A DNA stretch of 64,000 nucleotides from Apiotrichum sp. Y4204 (taxonomy: Eukaryota; Basidiomycota; Tremellomycetes; Trichosporonales; Trichosporonaceae), in contig JAMYHL010000010.1 of the NCBI GenBank assembly GCA_025531455.1, positions 62,001 to 126,000 of the forward strand, given 5' to 3'. The notes beneath the pieces were generated by a model. The model searched no databases and was not told the DNA's origin. It saw nothing but the letters and a program-made list of their open reading frames with translations. Below, one piece after another: positions 1 to 12,039 of the stretch; position 1 is the first letter of the stretch; every line of letters begins with the position of its first letter. A program made the translations under genes and the position numbers.

Positions 1-1309
1 CGTTCTGCGTCTCAGTCGTGATCCAGATCTACGCCCTGTGTAGGACGATAACATGGCTTACACTTTGAACTTGATGAGGTCCATGTTTTGCAGCTACAGG
101 AATGGAATCCAGGGCTCTCCGCAGCGGGCAACGTTGGCCGTCAGTTTTGAGGGGGTGGCAACCAGAACCAAAGGGGCCCGCTGTGTGAATAGTAAGATAA
201 AGCGGATGTCCTCCGCTGCTCGAGGACAATGGAAAGGGAAGGCAAAAGGGGGCGCCGTACGGAGAGGGAGGGGGCCCTTTTGCATTAACCTGGGGTCTGG
301 TGTGTGCCAGTGTGGCCGGGAGCGCGGAGAGTCTCGGGCCGGTGCGGAGTCGGCGGGGACTGCAAAATGAGCGCCCTGGATGGGTCGGGGAGTGACGCGA
401 CGGGGACAACAACGACAACAACAAAAGGCGGTGTGCGGGTGTGGATTGTGTGGATTGTTCTTCGGGCGACGGACAGTGTGGCTGTGGCGGGGCTGCGGCG
501 ACGGATAAAACGACAAGAAGACTGACCACATCAGAAAACCTATCATTGAAATGTCTTTGACCCTGGCAAGGGCGGCTTATTTCCGCTGCTGCTCCGATAC
601 CCTCGTAACGGAACCAATTTCCAGCGGGACTATATTCAGTCTGCCTGATCTCTAATTCGCTGGATTAACTGTTGCTTTGGTCAAGTGATGCTCTGTGATT
701 AGGAACAGAGCGGCCGCTAATTAGGTTGGTTGTATGCGTGCGTCTGCCAAAATAGCCGGAATAAGCGGGGTGGCCGGGAGCCCGAGAGCCCGGGAGCCCG
801 ATGGTGGGATCGGGAGATGGGAGGCGAGGTCCGAGGAGGCACAGCCAGTAGTGATGCTGTGATGCTGTGATGAGGTTTTGGTGGTTGCCGAGGAGATCCA
901 GAGTCAGGTTCCACAACTCCGAAAGCGCCAAAGAGGCTGAGCTGTGGGCGGTGTAGCACCAGCAGCAGTGCTACAGTGTTGTTGTAGCCGCGGTGGGTGG
1001 CCACCCACTACTGGGAACAGAAGAGATCGAGTCATTTGCCCAACTTTGTTCGGATTGTGACGTTTCAAGCCAGGGAATATCAATCCACATCCCCGCTGCG
1101 GCGCCCACTCCAAGATCCCTCTGGACCTCCCTCCCCCACCGGCCACCCACTCACATCGATCCATATCCTGCTCTCACGACCACAATCTCTCACTCCTACT
1201 CCTACTCCGCATCTATTGTGCCGAACCAACCACACTACTTGATGGACTCTCGCACCACAGACCTCAACTTCTTCTCTTTTCACTTTCTCTCCCCTACCAT
1301 TCTGTGATC
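1..1309. other. Left-edge intergenic sequence, no gene recognised
   Basis: Only short overlapping open frames of low-complexity composition occur here, on both strands. None resembles a known protein and none has a convincing splice pattern. The last 200 bases or so are C/T-rich and probably form the promoter and 5' UTR of the transacylase-like gene. A gene entering from the left edge cannot be excluded. Confidence 0.5.
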
Positions 1310-2966
1310 ATGAGGCAGCCCATGATCTCTTCCAACGTCACAAGGCTGCTGCAGCCGCAGCGCAGCCAGCTCTGCCGCCAACAACAACAGCTCCATCGCG
1401 CCTTTTCCACCCGTCTCTTCCCTCAGCCACCTCCCGACCCCCGCGGGGGAAAGCTGCGCTCAGCGTCTACACAGGCAAACAACACCGACTGGCTCTCATG
1501 GCTCAAAAAGTCGCCGCTCTCCACCTCGGTCGAGGCCGGCAACACCCGTCGCGCACTCATCTTTGCTGGTATGGTGAGTGGATCTGTTTGGGTGGCGTCC
1601 GCACGAGTAACGCTAACTTTTGCAGGGAAGCTACCCGCACACACCGACGTCACCCACACCGTCGTCCATGGCAGTATGGGAGGCAGCCTCTGAGGCACTC
1701 ATCTCCCCCGATGCGACGATAGGCTACTGGGACGACGGCATGGACGAATTTGCCGGAGCGGTCCTTGGAGGCGGTGGTCGTGGTATCCGCGGATGGCTAC
1801 GAGGCTGGGTTGAGGGGCGCACACTGGTGAGCATCAGCGGAGCTCCGATGGCACGCTGCGGATAATCACTGACACCCACAGGACGAGCTTATGGCACGCC
1901 CCGATGTGACTGCCGCGTTCATTCTCTCGTCCTCGATTGCGATCCTTGCAAGTGAACAGGTGAGTACGAGCGGTAGTCTCTTACCCCAAGAGCTATGGGA
2001 CCCCTCACAGGAGCCTTGACTGACATTGTGTAGGAACGCACGGGTCACTCGTCCCTCCTTCCCGCTGGCACCCACTATCTCGCCGGTCACGGTTTTATCG
2101 GTACTCTCACCGCCATGGTTGCCGCTGGGAGGCTTGACCTCGCGACTGGTGTCCGTCTTGCCCGCATTTACGCCAATCTCCCAGCGGCTCCCCCCAACAC
2201 ACCACCCGGCAAGCAGCGTTTCCTCACCACTGCGCTCTCGGCACGGTACTACCACTCTCTTTCCTCCCCGTCCTACTATGTACCTTACCACGACCCGTTG
2301 ACGACTCTCCAGGACGAGCCTGAGAGCGCGGCCCGCCGCCGCGTCATGCAGCTCATCCTCGATGAGGTGCACGGCCTGCAGCACGAGTGGGAGTTTGAGG
2401 GGAACGGCGAGTGGGCCGAGGCGGGTATCATCAACTCGAGCCGCGTCCTCATCGTCACTGGCACCTACATGGCCGTCGAGCAGCTCGTCAACCGCCTCCA
2501 GGAGTTGACCATAGCAAACCCGGTCATGGACGTCAACATGCCGTGCCCGTACCACACCAAGCTCATGCTCCACGCTGTTCCCAAGTTTATCGACGTTCTG
2601 CAGCGCTGCTCTTTTAACCGGCCAAAGGAGGGCGAGCCGATCATTCTTGACCCCATCACCACCCGGCCCCTTGTTGGACCTCCCGCGCCCGCGCTTCTCG
2701 CTCAGCTCACCCAGCAGCTGCGGTGGCACAAGACGCTTGCCCGCCTGCACAGCCAGCCCTCGCCCCCTGTTGACGAGTTCCTCACCGTCGGCCGCGGCGC
2801 CAAGGGTCTCGGCATCATGCTCCGTGGCGAGATCAAGAAGCGCCCCGACAACGCGCCAATGATCCGCGTCGAGGAGTTTGGTTGCCCCAAGGAGTCCGAG
2901 GCCCCAAGGCATACCGCCACCCGGCCGTGCCGCCCGGCCAACGTCTGCAATGTCGTGAGGACGTGA
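1310..2966 (+). CDS. Mitochondrial malonyl-CoA:ACP transacylase-like protein with altered active site
   Basis: I reconstruct four exons (1310-1573, 1626-1826, 1882-1959, 2034-2966) giving 491 aa. The first in-frame ATG is used; an open frame a few bases upstream begins with GTG and is not a eukaryotic start. The N-terminus is Arg/Gln-rich and ends in RAFSTRLF, a typical mitochondrial presequence. The body follows the FabD/MCT1 fold, which in mitochondria loads malonyl groups onto acyl carrier protein for type II fatty acid synthesis. It shows an early FAGMGS loop, then TAMVAAGRLD after the nucleophile elbow, the CPYHTKLM segment carrying the catalytic His, and a late VGRGAKGLG loop. The elbow reads GHGFIG rather than GHSxG, so the nucleophilic Ser is missing. 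The oxyanion Gln of GQGSQ is Met, and the malonate-binding Arg position appears to be Tyr. Family membership is fairly clear; activity is doubtful. Confidence 0.72.
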
Positions 2967-3956
2967 GCGGGAGTTACAGACCACATTCGCTCGACGCTGC
3001 ATCCCCCTCGACTAAAGTCGCCCATCGCACGGGGCACATGACCGCCTTGTCTGGTCAACCCCCATCACCCATAATCCACCTCGCCCATATTCTCCCCCAA
3101 ACAAACAAACTAACAATCGACCGGTCAGAAGGATGGCAGCGGCTGCGCGAGCCGCGTGTGAAATACTAGTGTTTGTTGCATTAGCATCATGCATTGATGT
3201 TGTACAGTACAGATGAATATTTCTTCTTATGAAAACTCTTGGCTCTGGGCTGTTGGCTGCATTGTGGAGCGCCAGGCTCGGCACCGAGATCTACTCTGGA
3301 GATATGCTCGGAAAAGGCTAAATCCCTGTGGAGAGATAAGATATGCAGCCACCCGAAATAGTGCGACGGCCGATAGAAAGCAGACACAATGGACGCCCCG
3401 TCTTGGGTCTTACGTCTTGGCCTTGGCGAGACCGGGCGGGAGGCATTGTTGAGTGTCCAGGCCGAGATAGGGGGAAGGGAGACATTCAGTAACAATCCAG
3501 TTGATGGAATGGCAGGCAGTGCCGAAGGAGGCGAGGAAGACGAGATGGGCTTGCCAACGTGCCTGCCCATTCAGTTTGACCTTCAGGCGATCAGCCTGCC
3601 GCTGCTAAGATGGACGATGGACCGTGTTAATGATTTAGATAACGCGCTGATCGTGTGGACACAAGTCTTGATCTGTTGTCACACTGGTGATTGCTGTTTC
3701 GTCATTGCTCTGTCTAGTGCGGGTTGTCTTGGCAAAGTTACCGCCGATCTGTTTGTGCTGACCACATGCGCTAATCATGGTCCCTCATCCCTCACAGGGA
3801 GCGTCATTCCCCTGCCGATCCCCAGGCGGATATGCATTTGGGCCTTTAGAAGCTTATGCGGGGGGTACCTAGCGTCCGCGACCTCCCGAGCTCTAAACCC
3901 CAATCACCGCGTTACTATTACGATGCATGATGTATCCAGTCTATTACATGCTGCTC
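2967..3956. other. Convergent 3' intergenic region
   Basis: This lies between the 3' ends of the transacylase-like gene and SEY1. A 226-codon ATG-initiated frame starts at 3389 and runs into SEY1 antisense. Its composition is not protein-like beyond the overlap, so I do not call it a gene. It otherwise holds presumed 3' UTRs. Confidence 0.5.
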
Positions 3957-6629
3957 CTACTTTTCCGGAAACTCCTCCGCCAGGAGATGTCCGCGCCTCT
4001 TCTCGTCAAAGGCGGAGGTACCGTTGTCGCCCGCCCGCGCGGGGACTGGGTTGGCGAGACGGCGGCTAGGGGCCGGAGCGGGCTCAGCAAACGCCTCGCG
4101 GAGCTTCTCGGTGCCTATCCTCTTGACCTCGCCAACAACCGTGCGCGTGACCTGCAGCAGGGGGCCTGCGAGGCCGAGCTGGAAGACAATGTACGCGGTC
4201 GCAATGCCGACGACCAGGAGCGCAAAGTAGATGGGGTTGAAGAGGATCGCCATGGCCTCGTTCCAGCCGAGAACCACGAGAAGACCGTACATCCACACCG
4301 GGATCTGCGCGACGGACGACACCATCGAACGCTTGGCCTCGACAAAGGCGGCGTCCGCCTCGCGCTTAAAACGCCCCTCGAGGGAGTGCAGGCGGGTGCT
4401 GGAGACCAGGGTAAGTGCCGTGTCGCGGTCGAACGCTTCGGGATCGGTCTCCTCTTCCTGTGCATCGGGCTCGGGGATGGTGGGTGCGAGCTCCTCGTCT
4501 GACGGCTTTATAGTGGCGTAGACCGGGAGGAGAACGAGCGTGTCGTCGCGGGCCTTCTTGAACGCGCCGTCCAGGTCGTCCTCCGGCTTCCACACACGCG
4601 GCACACCGGCGTCATCGTAGCGGAACCGTTCCTCGAACACCCCGCGAAGCGTGGAGAGCACGACGGCGTCGGCAGTCTGCTCCAGTAGCTTCTTGCGCAG
4701 CACAAGCCATGAGCGCGAGTGCAGAGTCTTGAGCGCGGCGTCGTTCTCCTCCTTCGTGCAGTTGTAGCTCTTCGCCTTGGTGAGGTAGGTCTTCTCTGCA
4801 GACTTGGTGACGTCGTTGTAGCTCTTGAGGACAGTGTCCCACATGGTGGTCGAGGGCTTGCTGAGCGCGAGCTCGATCGGCTCCAGCAGTTGGCGGCGAA
4901 CAGTGCGCTCGATGCCGTTGACCATCTTCTTGGTCTCATCCGCGCGGCAGCGGTCGCCAATCGTCTTGAGCTCGGCATCCAACAGCTCGAGCTCGCTCTC
5001 GTACTCCCATCCTGAGCCCTCAACGGTGACATCTGGATGTCAGATTATATCATTCACACGAACTCACCCCTGGCAACGGCGATGAACTGCTGGCGCGCGT
5101 TGGCGGTGCAACGCTCGACGACCTCGGCAAAGTCGTATGACGGCGCCTTGAGGGCGGCAGCAATGTCCGTGACAAACTTGTTCGCCGCGTCCTTGTGTGC
5201 ATTCTTCAGCTGGCCGAGATAGATGGGCGACAACGTGGCGTGGAGATTCGCAAGGAGATCGTAGCGCTTGCGCTGGTAGACGCCCTGGTGGTAGCGCGAG
5301 GCAGCCGCGTCAAAGCCGGCAGTTGCGGCCTCGAGCCACTGGATGATGAGCTTCCCGAGACCCTGGACGACGGATCCTGCCTCAACCGGCTTGCGGACCG
5401 TCTTCGCGCTGAGGTTGAAGGCCTCTGTGACTGTCGCAGCGATCTCGTCACAGCGGAACTGAGCGAGGAGCTCCTGCTGCGTCGGGAGGTCGAGGTCCTT
5501 GTTGCTCACGACCTGCTGCCAAATACCCTCCATGTAGAATCCAACGCCGTCGGCAGGAATACGCTTGTGGTACGCCGGCTGGAAGACATAGTCGGACCGT
5601 GACTTGTCGGTGAAGCGCTTGCGAAGGTCGAGAACCGACTCCTCGAACTTCTCAGGCATGAGAATCTTGTGAGGAAGCGTCGCAAACGAGAGGTCAAAGT
5701 AGTCTGTTAGGCGAGTGTCGGCGAGGTGCGCAGGCTGACTGTCAGCAAGTTGGCTTCGGCTGGACCCACCTTTGAGAGCGAGTGCCAGATCTTCTCCATG
5801 TCGGCCGTGAGGGTGGCGGTGAGGTTCGCGACGGGCGTCGCGCCGACGTGGTCGCGGATCACAAAGAGAATCATCGTGCGGTCCTTTGGCTTCGCGGCCG
5901 ATTCGGCGTTGCCACCAAAGAGCCCCAGGTTGACCTCAAACACGGTCTTGAGAAGACCCATGTTGGCGCCCTGGTAGAGGCCGATCTGGTGTTCCCAGAG
6001 GTTGACGATGAGGACCTCGGTAGAGGCGAGGGAGAAGAGTGCGCTTTTTCGCTCAAAGTCCTGGTCCTCGCCACGCTCACGGCCGTCAGTGCCCTCAACG
6101 TCCATCACAAGTGTGGACGAGAAGGCCGACGGACACATCCAGATACCCTTTGTGGTCTGCTGGCGGCGCGACTCGTCCATGACGTCGAACGACGTCCCGA
6201 ACAGGCGGTTCAGCAGCGTCGACTTGCCCGTCGACTGCGAGCCGAACACGGCGACGACATCGTATCCGAACCCTTTGTCGAGCATTCCCCATTTGTCTAG
6301 GTACTTGCTGAGCTCGGGCCTGGCGTCAGTGGTGGAAGGGGAATGGCTCCTCACGTGAACTCCTGCTGCTCATTCACGATCTGGACACGGCCGTCGCCCT
6401 GGCTGTTCATCGCGTGAAGAGGCTTGGTCAAGGCCGCAGCGGAGGGAGGCTGAGAGGGAGCCGCTGAAGGTGCCGAACCCGTAGCGCCGACCGGGGCCAA
6501 GGCCTGAGCGGAGGCGGTGGGAATCGTGGGGACGGGCGCGGACTCCAATGTCGGCGAGACGTCCGGCTTGGCCGCGGGGACGGCAGATAGCGTTGTCTCC
6601 AGCCGCGCCGGTGCTGGCTCCTGGCTCAT
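3957..6629 (-). CDS. SEY1: ER membrane fusion GTPase Sey1 (atlastin/RHD3 family)
   Basis: Four exons (6629-6355, 6319-5770, 5734-5068, 5032-3957) encode 855 aa, the usual Sey1 size. All three introns are exactly 35 nt. After a Pro/Ala/Ser-rich N-terminus comes the dynamin-like GTPase domain. Its P-loop is GSQSTGKST, switch 2 is DVEGTDG, and the guanine-binding site is the family's VIRDH. A helical bundle follows, beginning near YFDLSF. Two closely spaced hydrophobic segments lie at about residues 740-785, followed by a charged cytosolic tail. The protein mediates homotypic fusion of ER tubules and so maintains the tubular network. The splice junctions restore family-conserved residues: [13 protein letters not shown] at the first and [18 protein letters not shown] at the second. 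This supports the model over reading through. Confidence 0.95.
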
Positions 6630-7953
6630 GGTGGTCTAACGAGTGTGGGAGGTCAGTGTGGGGAAGAATTGGTGGGAGGTGGGTATGTAGCCGGTTCCGG
6701 TGGGATGGGGCGGGGCGAGTGGACGACGGGTTTGCGATTTCTGTAACCGTGATCGCAAGATGGGTGTCAAGATGAGAGCTCGGGAGACTGGAGCAGCTTC
6801 TTTCTTGTTTGTGGTCGGTCGACTGTTGTGTCACTCCGACATCTCACATCCACGTCAGGACGCGGGCCGCAGGGCCGCGCAGGGGGCGGGCGAGTACCAC
6901 CACCGTCCATACGATTCACTTTGTCGGGCGGGCGTCATCCATTGACATCACTCCACAACACGTACAACACGTACAACACACCTTCCTCAGCCGCTAGCGG
7001 CGGATCGAATAAGTTCGAGAAGCCGAGCACGTGAGTTCTTTCGGGTATTTTTTTGCGCGTGGATTCCACATGGAATATTCTGAACGCTGATCCCGAACAG
7101 ATCGTCATTTCCCGAACTCTTATGTAAGGCACCCCCCCCCCCTTGGTCCCACTCTTGTGCCTCAACCAGTGCTCCGACCAATGACCACTTGGGTCTTTAC
7201 ACAACTGCCTTTTGGGTCATTGCGACCGTGTCTTGTGCGCCATGCGCCACAGCGTTGCGCGGTTGGCAATGCCATTGTTCATTGTCTCCATTGTCCTCTG
7301 TTCCTCCATGATCCCATGACACTCCTCCCTCTTCTCCTGCCCTGGAGCCTGCAAGTTGCCACCATAACTCTCCCAATTTGGGAGGAGACGATTGAGCCGC
7401 GATGTAGCGAATCTGCACCACCTCTCAACATCGTTGCTGTTATGCACTCGTGCTGGTTTCATCATCTGCGGCCGCCATCTGACATGCTGTACTCGTTCTC
7501 AGAGCTCCCACACGGAAGAGTCTCCCCAACGGTGGACTAACATCTCCGAGGACGGAGAGTGGCGCAGGCCAACTCAGCAGACCCTCAGAGGCGTCGCACT
7601 GAACCAATCCGTTCAGAGGTGACGCAAATTCGGAACAGTCTCTTCTCGCAGTCACATTCTCGCACGCCGCTGGTGACAGCACTCAGGTGTAATCGAGTGC
7701 GTCCGATGCGATCTGGTTGCCATGCGTGCGCATATCAACTCGGTGCACGCGTCCACGAACCACTTCAGCATGACTGTAACAAACAACCGGTAGTCTCGCC
7801 CAGGATCCATCGCGGGCAGTCCCGCACTGACTCCCCCCGCCCCCCAAGGCCGCGATAGATCCATCATCGCGGAAGTGTCGAGCGCAGCGAGATTGCTAGA
7901 TGATATTCATTCCGCTCCTAGTTGTTTGCAGTTCACTGTCTAGGACCAGTTTT
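6630..7953. other. Intergenic region between SEY1 and COX4
   Basis: No gene is recognised. It contains a short tandem repeat of the unit acaacacgt near 6953-6980 and an 11-C homopolymer at 7132-7142. A 127-codon frame at 7157-7540 starts with GTG and matches nothing I know. The left part should hold the SEY1 promoter and the right part the COX4 3' UTR. Confidence 0.5.
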
Positions 7954-8770
7954 CTAGTGGTGGTGCTCGAGGGTGCCGTGGGGCTCGTACTTGAGGGTGT
8001 AGACTGGGTGTCAGCACAGCCGAAACAAAATGGGGCAACGCACCGGAGCCGCACTCGGTGCAGCGGTGGTGCTTGGACTCGGTGTTGAGGCCGATCCAGA
8101 GGGTGTCGTGCGAGTCGGCGGGGACACCGGTGCAGCCGACGAGGCGCTCGGGGAACTGCGCATGGTCAGAACGTATTCAGATATGTAGCAGAATGTTGCT
8201 TTATGACGCACGTAGGAGAACACCTCGACGGGCTCGGCAATGGTGCCGATACGGTCGGAGGGGAGGGGCTTCATGTCGAAAACGTCAACGCCCTCGACCC
8301 GACCGAGGAGCTCGAAGCGCTCGATACCGGTGGCCTGCTGCTTGCTGCGAAGCGTCAGTATATAACTTGGCACGTCTCTGTCTGGCGGGTGGTGCGGGTG
8401 TGTTGCTGCGCGGGATGCCCCGTATTGGAGGTGCGACTTCGGCTATGGGTGCTTGAACATCGGCATTACGGCGCAGATCACCACCACATCCCACAACCGT
8501 TTCGACCCTTTCAACCATCTTCAGACAACTCCAAACGACACTCCGCGCTCCGCGCGCGCCGTCTCCGATGCTTACTCCGTGGGAACTTCTCCGGCGCGTG
8601 TGCCCTCTCCCTGGCTGTTAGCGATGACTGCAACAGTAACCCACGGTCAGAATCGGGAGCTGAGGACCGTCGCCAAGGCGGCGAGCCGAGACCGAGAACG
8701 CGCGGGCGGCGGGGCGGACGGAGAGGACGGGGCGCGCGGCAACGCGGAGCGAGCGGATAAGGGCGACCAT
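7954..8770 (-). CDS. COX4: Cytochrome c oxidase subunit 4, zinc-binding (mammalian Vb homologue)
   Basis: Five exons (8770-8668, 8627-8576, 8344-8212, 8155-8044, 8003-7954) give 149 aa, close to the yeast length. Residues 1-34 form an Arg/Ala/Val/Ser presequence. The core reads VPTD-KQQATGIERFELLGR, then GVDVFDMKPL, then the zinc region: a VGCTGVPADSHDT segment and the CTEC pair. It ends in the His-rich tail found in fungal Cox4. The protein is a nuclear-encoded structural subunit of complex IV on the matrix side. The second intron (8575-8345, 231 nt) is long for this locus, yet both of its junctions fit and restore the conserved PTD...QATG. The first intron has an unusual GTCCTC donor; its branch site and acceptor are good, and I am less sure of that junction. 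COX4 is transcribed divergently from the PIP-box gene. Confidence 0.88.
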
Positions 8771-9466
8771 TGTGACTGCAGCGGACGGCGAAGACGGCTA
8801 GGGGAGTGTAGAGGTAGTGGTGGTGGATACCGAGGTGGTCAAAGGAGTCGGGTTTACGACACAGAAAGACAAAGATGGCGATTGGCGAGGCCGTGTGCGA
8901 GGCTTGTGGCCGTTGCGCCAATTGTTCCCAGGGTGGGACCAGCCAGAGACGAGAGCCTCCGAACCGCACTAGCGGGAGCCAGGCAGCCAGAGCCAGAGCC
9001 AGCGCCAGAGCCAGCCAGCCAGGCTTGCTGGCTGGGCGCACCACTGCGGAGCAATCCGGGTGCCGGGTGGGGGGAGGGGAGATTTGCTAACACCGCGGAT
9101 GTGGCACTCACGTGGCAGTGCCACCGATAGACTTATAGACTTCTGGACATGGAATGCTGAAGGCTGGATGCGTAATTGTCTACGCGTATGACTTTTCGGA
9201 CCCTGGCTGTCCTGGCCGTTCTGGCTAAGGGGCGATTGACGCGACTTGATGACCTCTTCTCTCTCAGCGCGTCCCTCATCTTTTGCGTTTCGCGTTCCTT
9301 CACGGCTGAGAAGGATCCAATCACTCTACGTCTCGACTCGCCACCGCCATCTCTCCGCGTCGAGTATGGAGTAGCAGCGGGCTGCTCTCTCCATCGCGTC
9401 GGGATTAGCGATAACGATAAACCGAGATACACCGTCAGTTCGCCCTCTCACACCGTAAACATCCCC
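8771..9466. promoter_or_regulatory. Bidirectional promoter region, COX4 / PIP-box gene
   Basis: The two genes point away from this gap. It carries a run of AGCC/AGAGCC units around 8981-9035 that ends in a small palindrome (cagccagg, then cttg, then ctggctg). The open frame of the right-hand gene extends upstream to 9176 but contains no ATG before 9467. No specific factor site is claimed. Confidence 0.4.
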
Positions 9467-11784
9467 ATGTCGTCACGCCGCGTTCCCGACCCCGACAAAT
9501 GGGTGTCGGCGAACAAGATCGCCCGCGGTTCGACACAGCGCCCCATTGTCGACGCGCGCTTCCGCGCACACTGCGGTATCGCCACCCCGCCACCATCCAC
9601 GAGCCGAAAGCGTTCCAACCCGCGTCCACCCACTGCCGCGCCGTCGGCAAAGAAGGCCTCTATCGATGTTACGCCCACCGCACCGCAGAAGTCCATTGCA
9701 TCCTTCTTCACCCCGCCGACTACCGGTATCGGACTGCGAGGGAAAGGAAAGGCGAAGGAGGAGGCAGAAGACCCGAGCCCGCTTGTTCGCGACCTGTCTG
9801 TCTTCCCTTCTAGTCTTCCTCGCCGCTCACGCGGTTCTCATCGGCTTTCGCAAGATCAATTCGAGGATGATATCGATAGAACCCCAGTGGCATCTTCTTC
9901 ACAAGTGGAGATCACCCAGGTGCCTTCGCATGTGCTAGCACGGCATGGCAAGATGTGCGGACAGGATGACGAGCGTCCGAAGTCCATATCACCATGGCGT
10001 CGAGAAGCGGGGCTCGTCGACATTGACGAGGAACTGGAGTATCAGAAGGAGGAGAGACTGTACGAGAATAAGCTGCGCGCCGAAGAACGTGCAGCGAAGC
10101 GGCGTGCCATGGAAGAACACGCGCAGGACGTCATAACCGTGCAGGCTGTGGACCGCGTTCGCAGCTCACGGCAGCGACGAAACCTCGGCGAGTTCAAATC
10201 ATTAGTGCACCTCTCGAGCTCCACCGGATCCTCGTCACCCAGACACGAGCGCCAGTCGTCCCCAAGTGAACGTCCAGTGCTCGCGCAGAAGCCGCTCAAC
10301 ACGTTGGCTCGCCACTCGTCAGCCGTCGAGGCGCCAGTGTCGGAGCGGGATGCATTATGGCCGAAGTCGAAGCGATCGGTTTTACCTTCCTTCCCCACCC
10401 GGCCGCGTCGAATGACGCCGCAGACCGCTTCCCCAGGTACTCCGAGGAAGCGACCCCAGATTTCTCTTTCGCCAAAGCATTCTCCGCGGACCGCAAAGAA
10501 GAAACGATCCTTCCCTGTCTCACCCAAAGCACGCTCTCCCCAGGTCACTCCGAAGAAGCGCCGCTCACCTCATCACAAGCTTACTCCCCCGAAATCGCGC
10601 ACACCACAGAAATATGGCAACCAGCAGGAAACTTTGTTTGTCTTCCCGGAGCCACCGTCACAGCCTGTCTTTGAACCAATTACCCGCCAGCGGTCTGTAT
10701 CGGACTGGCAGCCCGTGGACATGGAGGCCGAGACCCTTTTGACGTGGAGCATGGGACCCCAGACCTTGGCCCCCTCTCAGCAAGTTGGCACTCATTCTCC
10801 ATCGCCTGAACCGATTGGCGAGGAGGACGATGACAGTGAAAGCGTGAGTTGTCCTTTCTTCCTTCATGAGCGACCATTAACTCTCAGATTGCTGGATCCG
10901 TGGCGTCCCAGTCATTCCCCCACCTGGTGGAATCGTGGTCACCATCGCGGAGGCTAACCCGCGGTAATCCATCTCCACTGAAGCGTCTTCCATTTGCAAA
11001 TTTCGACAAGATGGACCACTCAAAGTCTCCATCTCCTGTGGTACACCTGTTCCCCCACTCTCCTGAGGCGCCGCCAAAGCAACCCTCGCAGGCAACCATT
11101 CCCAGCTCTCTTCCTTCCGAGCCAGAGTCTCCACCTCCGGAAAGCTCCTCCCCATCCCCCAAGCCTCTTGTGCGCCGCGCCGACAAGGAAGCCGAGAAGC
11201 GTGTCGGCCTATTCTCCTCTGTTTGCGAAGATGGCCTCCCAATTCAACCTCCCGCTTCAGCTCCGCGGCCCCGCTCGACTCCTCGCTCGACGCAGTCCCG
11301 TTCAACCCAATCGCGGGCCAGCTCATCCCGAACGTCACAGTCGACCAACCAGACCAAGCTGGAGGCGTTTGGCTACTTTGCAGGCGACCGCCCCGCGCGT
11401 CCCGACTTTCCGCAGCCCTTCTCAGACGAGGAAGATCTCGATTTTGGCGATGAAGAGCCTCTGTTCTCCTCGCCTCCAAAGGACGGACGATTGGGTCCCG
11501 TACCCGAAGCGCCGCCGCACCCCTCCCTCCGCACCGCGGGTGTTCGTGAGCTAACCCGGCGCGAATCCAAGGCCATGGCGCGCCACCACGCGCAGTCCAG
11601 CCACCAGTCCCACTCCCCGAGCGACCACAGCACGGACTTTGAGATCCCCCACGCCTCGAGCGACTCCGCCGTCATACCCTTATCGACCGACGCGAGCAGT
11701 TTTGATGGCCACGATGTGCCGCGTGTCAGCCGCGACACGAGGGATTGGTGGGACCGCCTTGGCGAGCGCGACGACAGCTTGTAG
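9467..11784 (+). CDS. Large disordered nuclear protein with PCNA-interacting PIP box
   Basis: Two exons (9467-10843, 10888-11784) encode 757 aa. I chose the first in-frame ATG. No catalytic domain is visible. Residues 74-81 read QKSIASFF, an exact canonical PIP box (Q-x-x-I-x-x-F-F) with basic residues upstream, so binding to the PCNA clamp is likely. A second relaxed motif, QTKLEAFGYF, lies near residues 614-623. Between them are an acidic/basic coiled segment (ELEYQKEERLYENKLRAEE) and a dense block of SP/TP sites in Lys/Arg-rich context (for example TPRKRP, SPKHSP, TPKKRR). Such blocks are typical of CDK-regulated, DNA-associated proteins. Regulation by the cell cycle and a role at replication forks are inferences. 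I do not recognise an orthologue, and the family could be specific to this lineage. Confidence 0.8.
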
Positions 11785-12039
11785 TTTTCTGTTGTAGTTT
11801 GTAGTTCATGGTAAGTCAGCAGCTGGTGCAGTTAGAATGTATAGTCCGTGATTGAAGTCTGAGAACAGTCAGCAATTCAGGGTTAGCAATCAGCACATTT
11901 GGAAGTCTACAATAATGTACATTGCATAATTGTGCGGGGTATGTGCTGTATGAGTGCAGGATTCGGGACGAGATGAGCAGCGGCCCAGAGAAGGAGAATG
12001 GAACGCGAAGAATCTAGGAACTCTAGCGTCTGGCAGTCG
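11785..12039. other. Convergent 3' intergenic region
   Basis: A short AT-richer spacer between the PIP-box gene and RPB9. It is presumed 3' UTR for both, and nothing else is seen. Confidence 0.5.

Noticed and set aside
1866..3002. A 378-codon minus-strand frame
   Set aside because: Antisense to the transacylase-like gene, which has the recognised motifs.
3389..4069. A 226-codon ATG-initiated plus-strand frame
   Set aside because: It runs into the 3' end of SEY1 antisense and has no family features or splice support, so it is probably chance.
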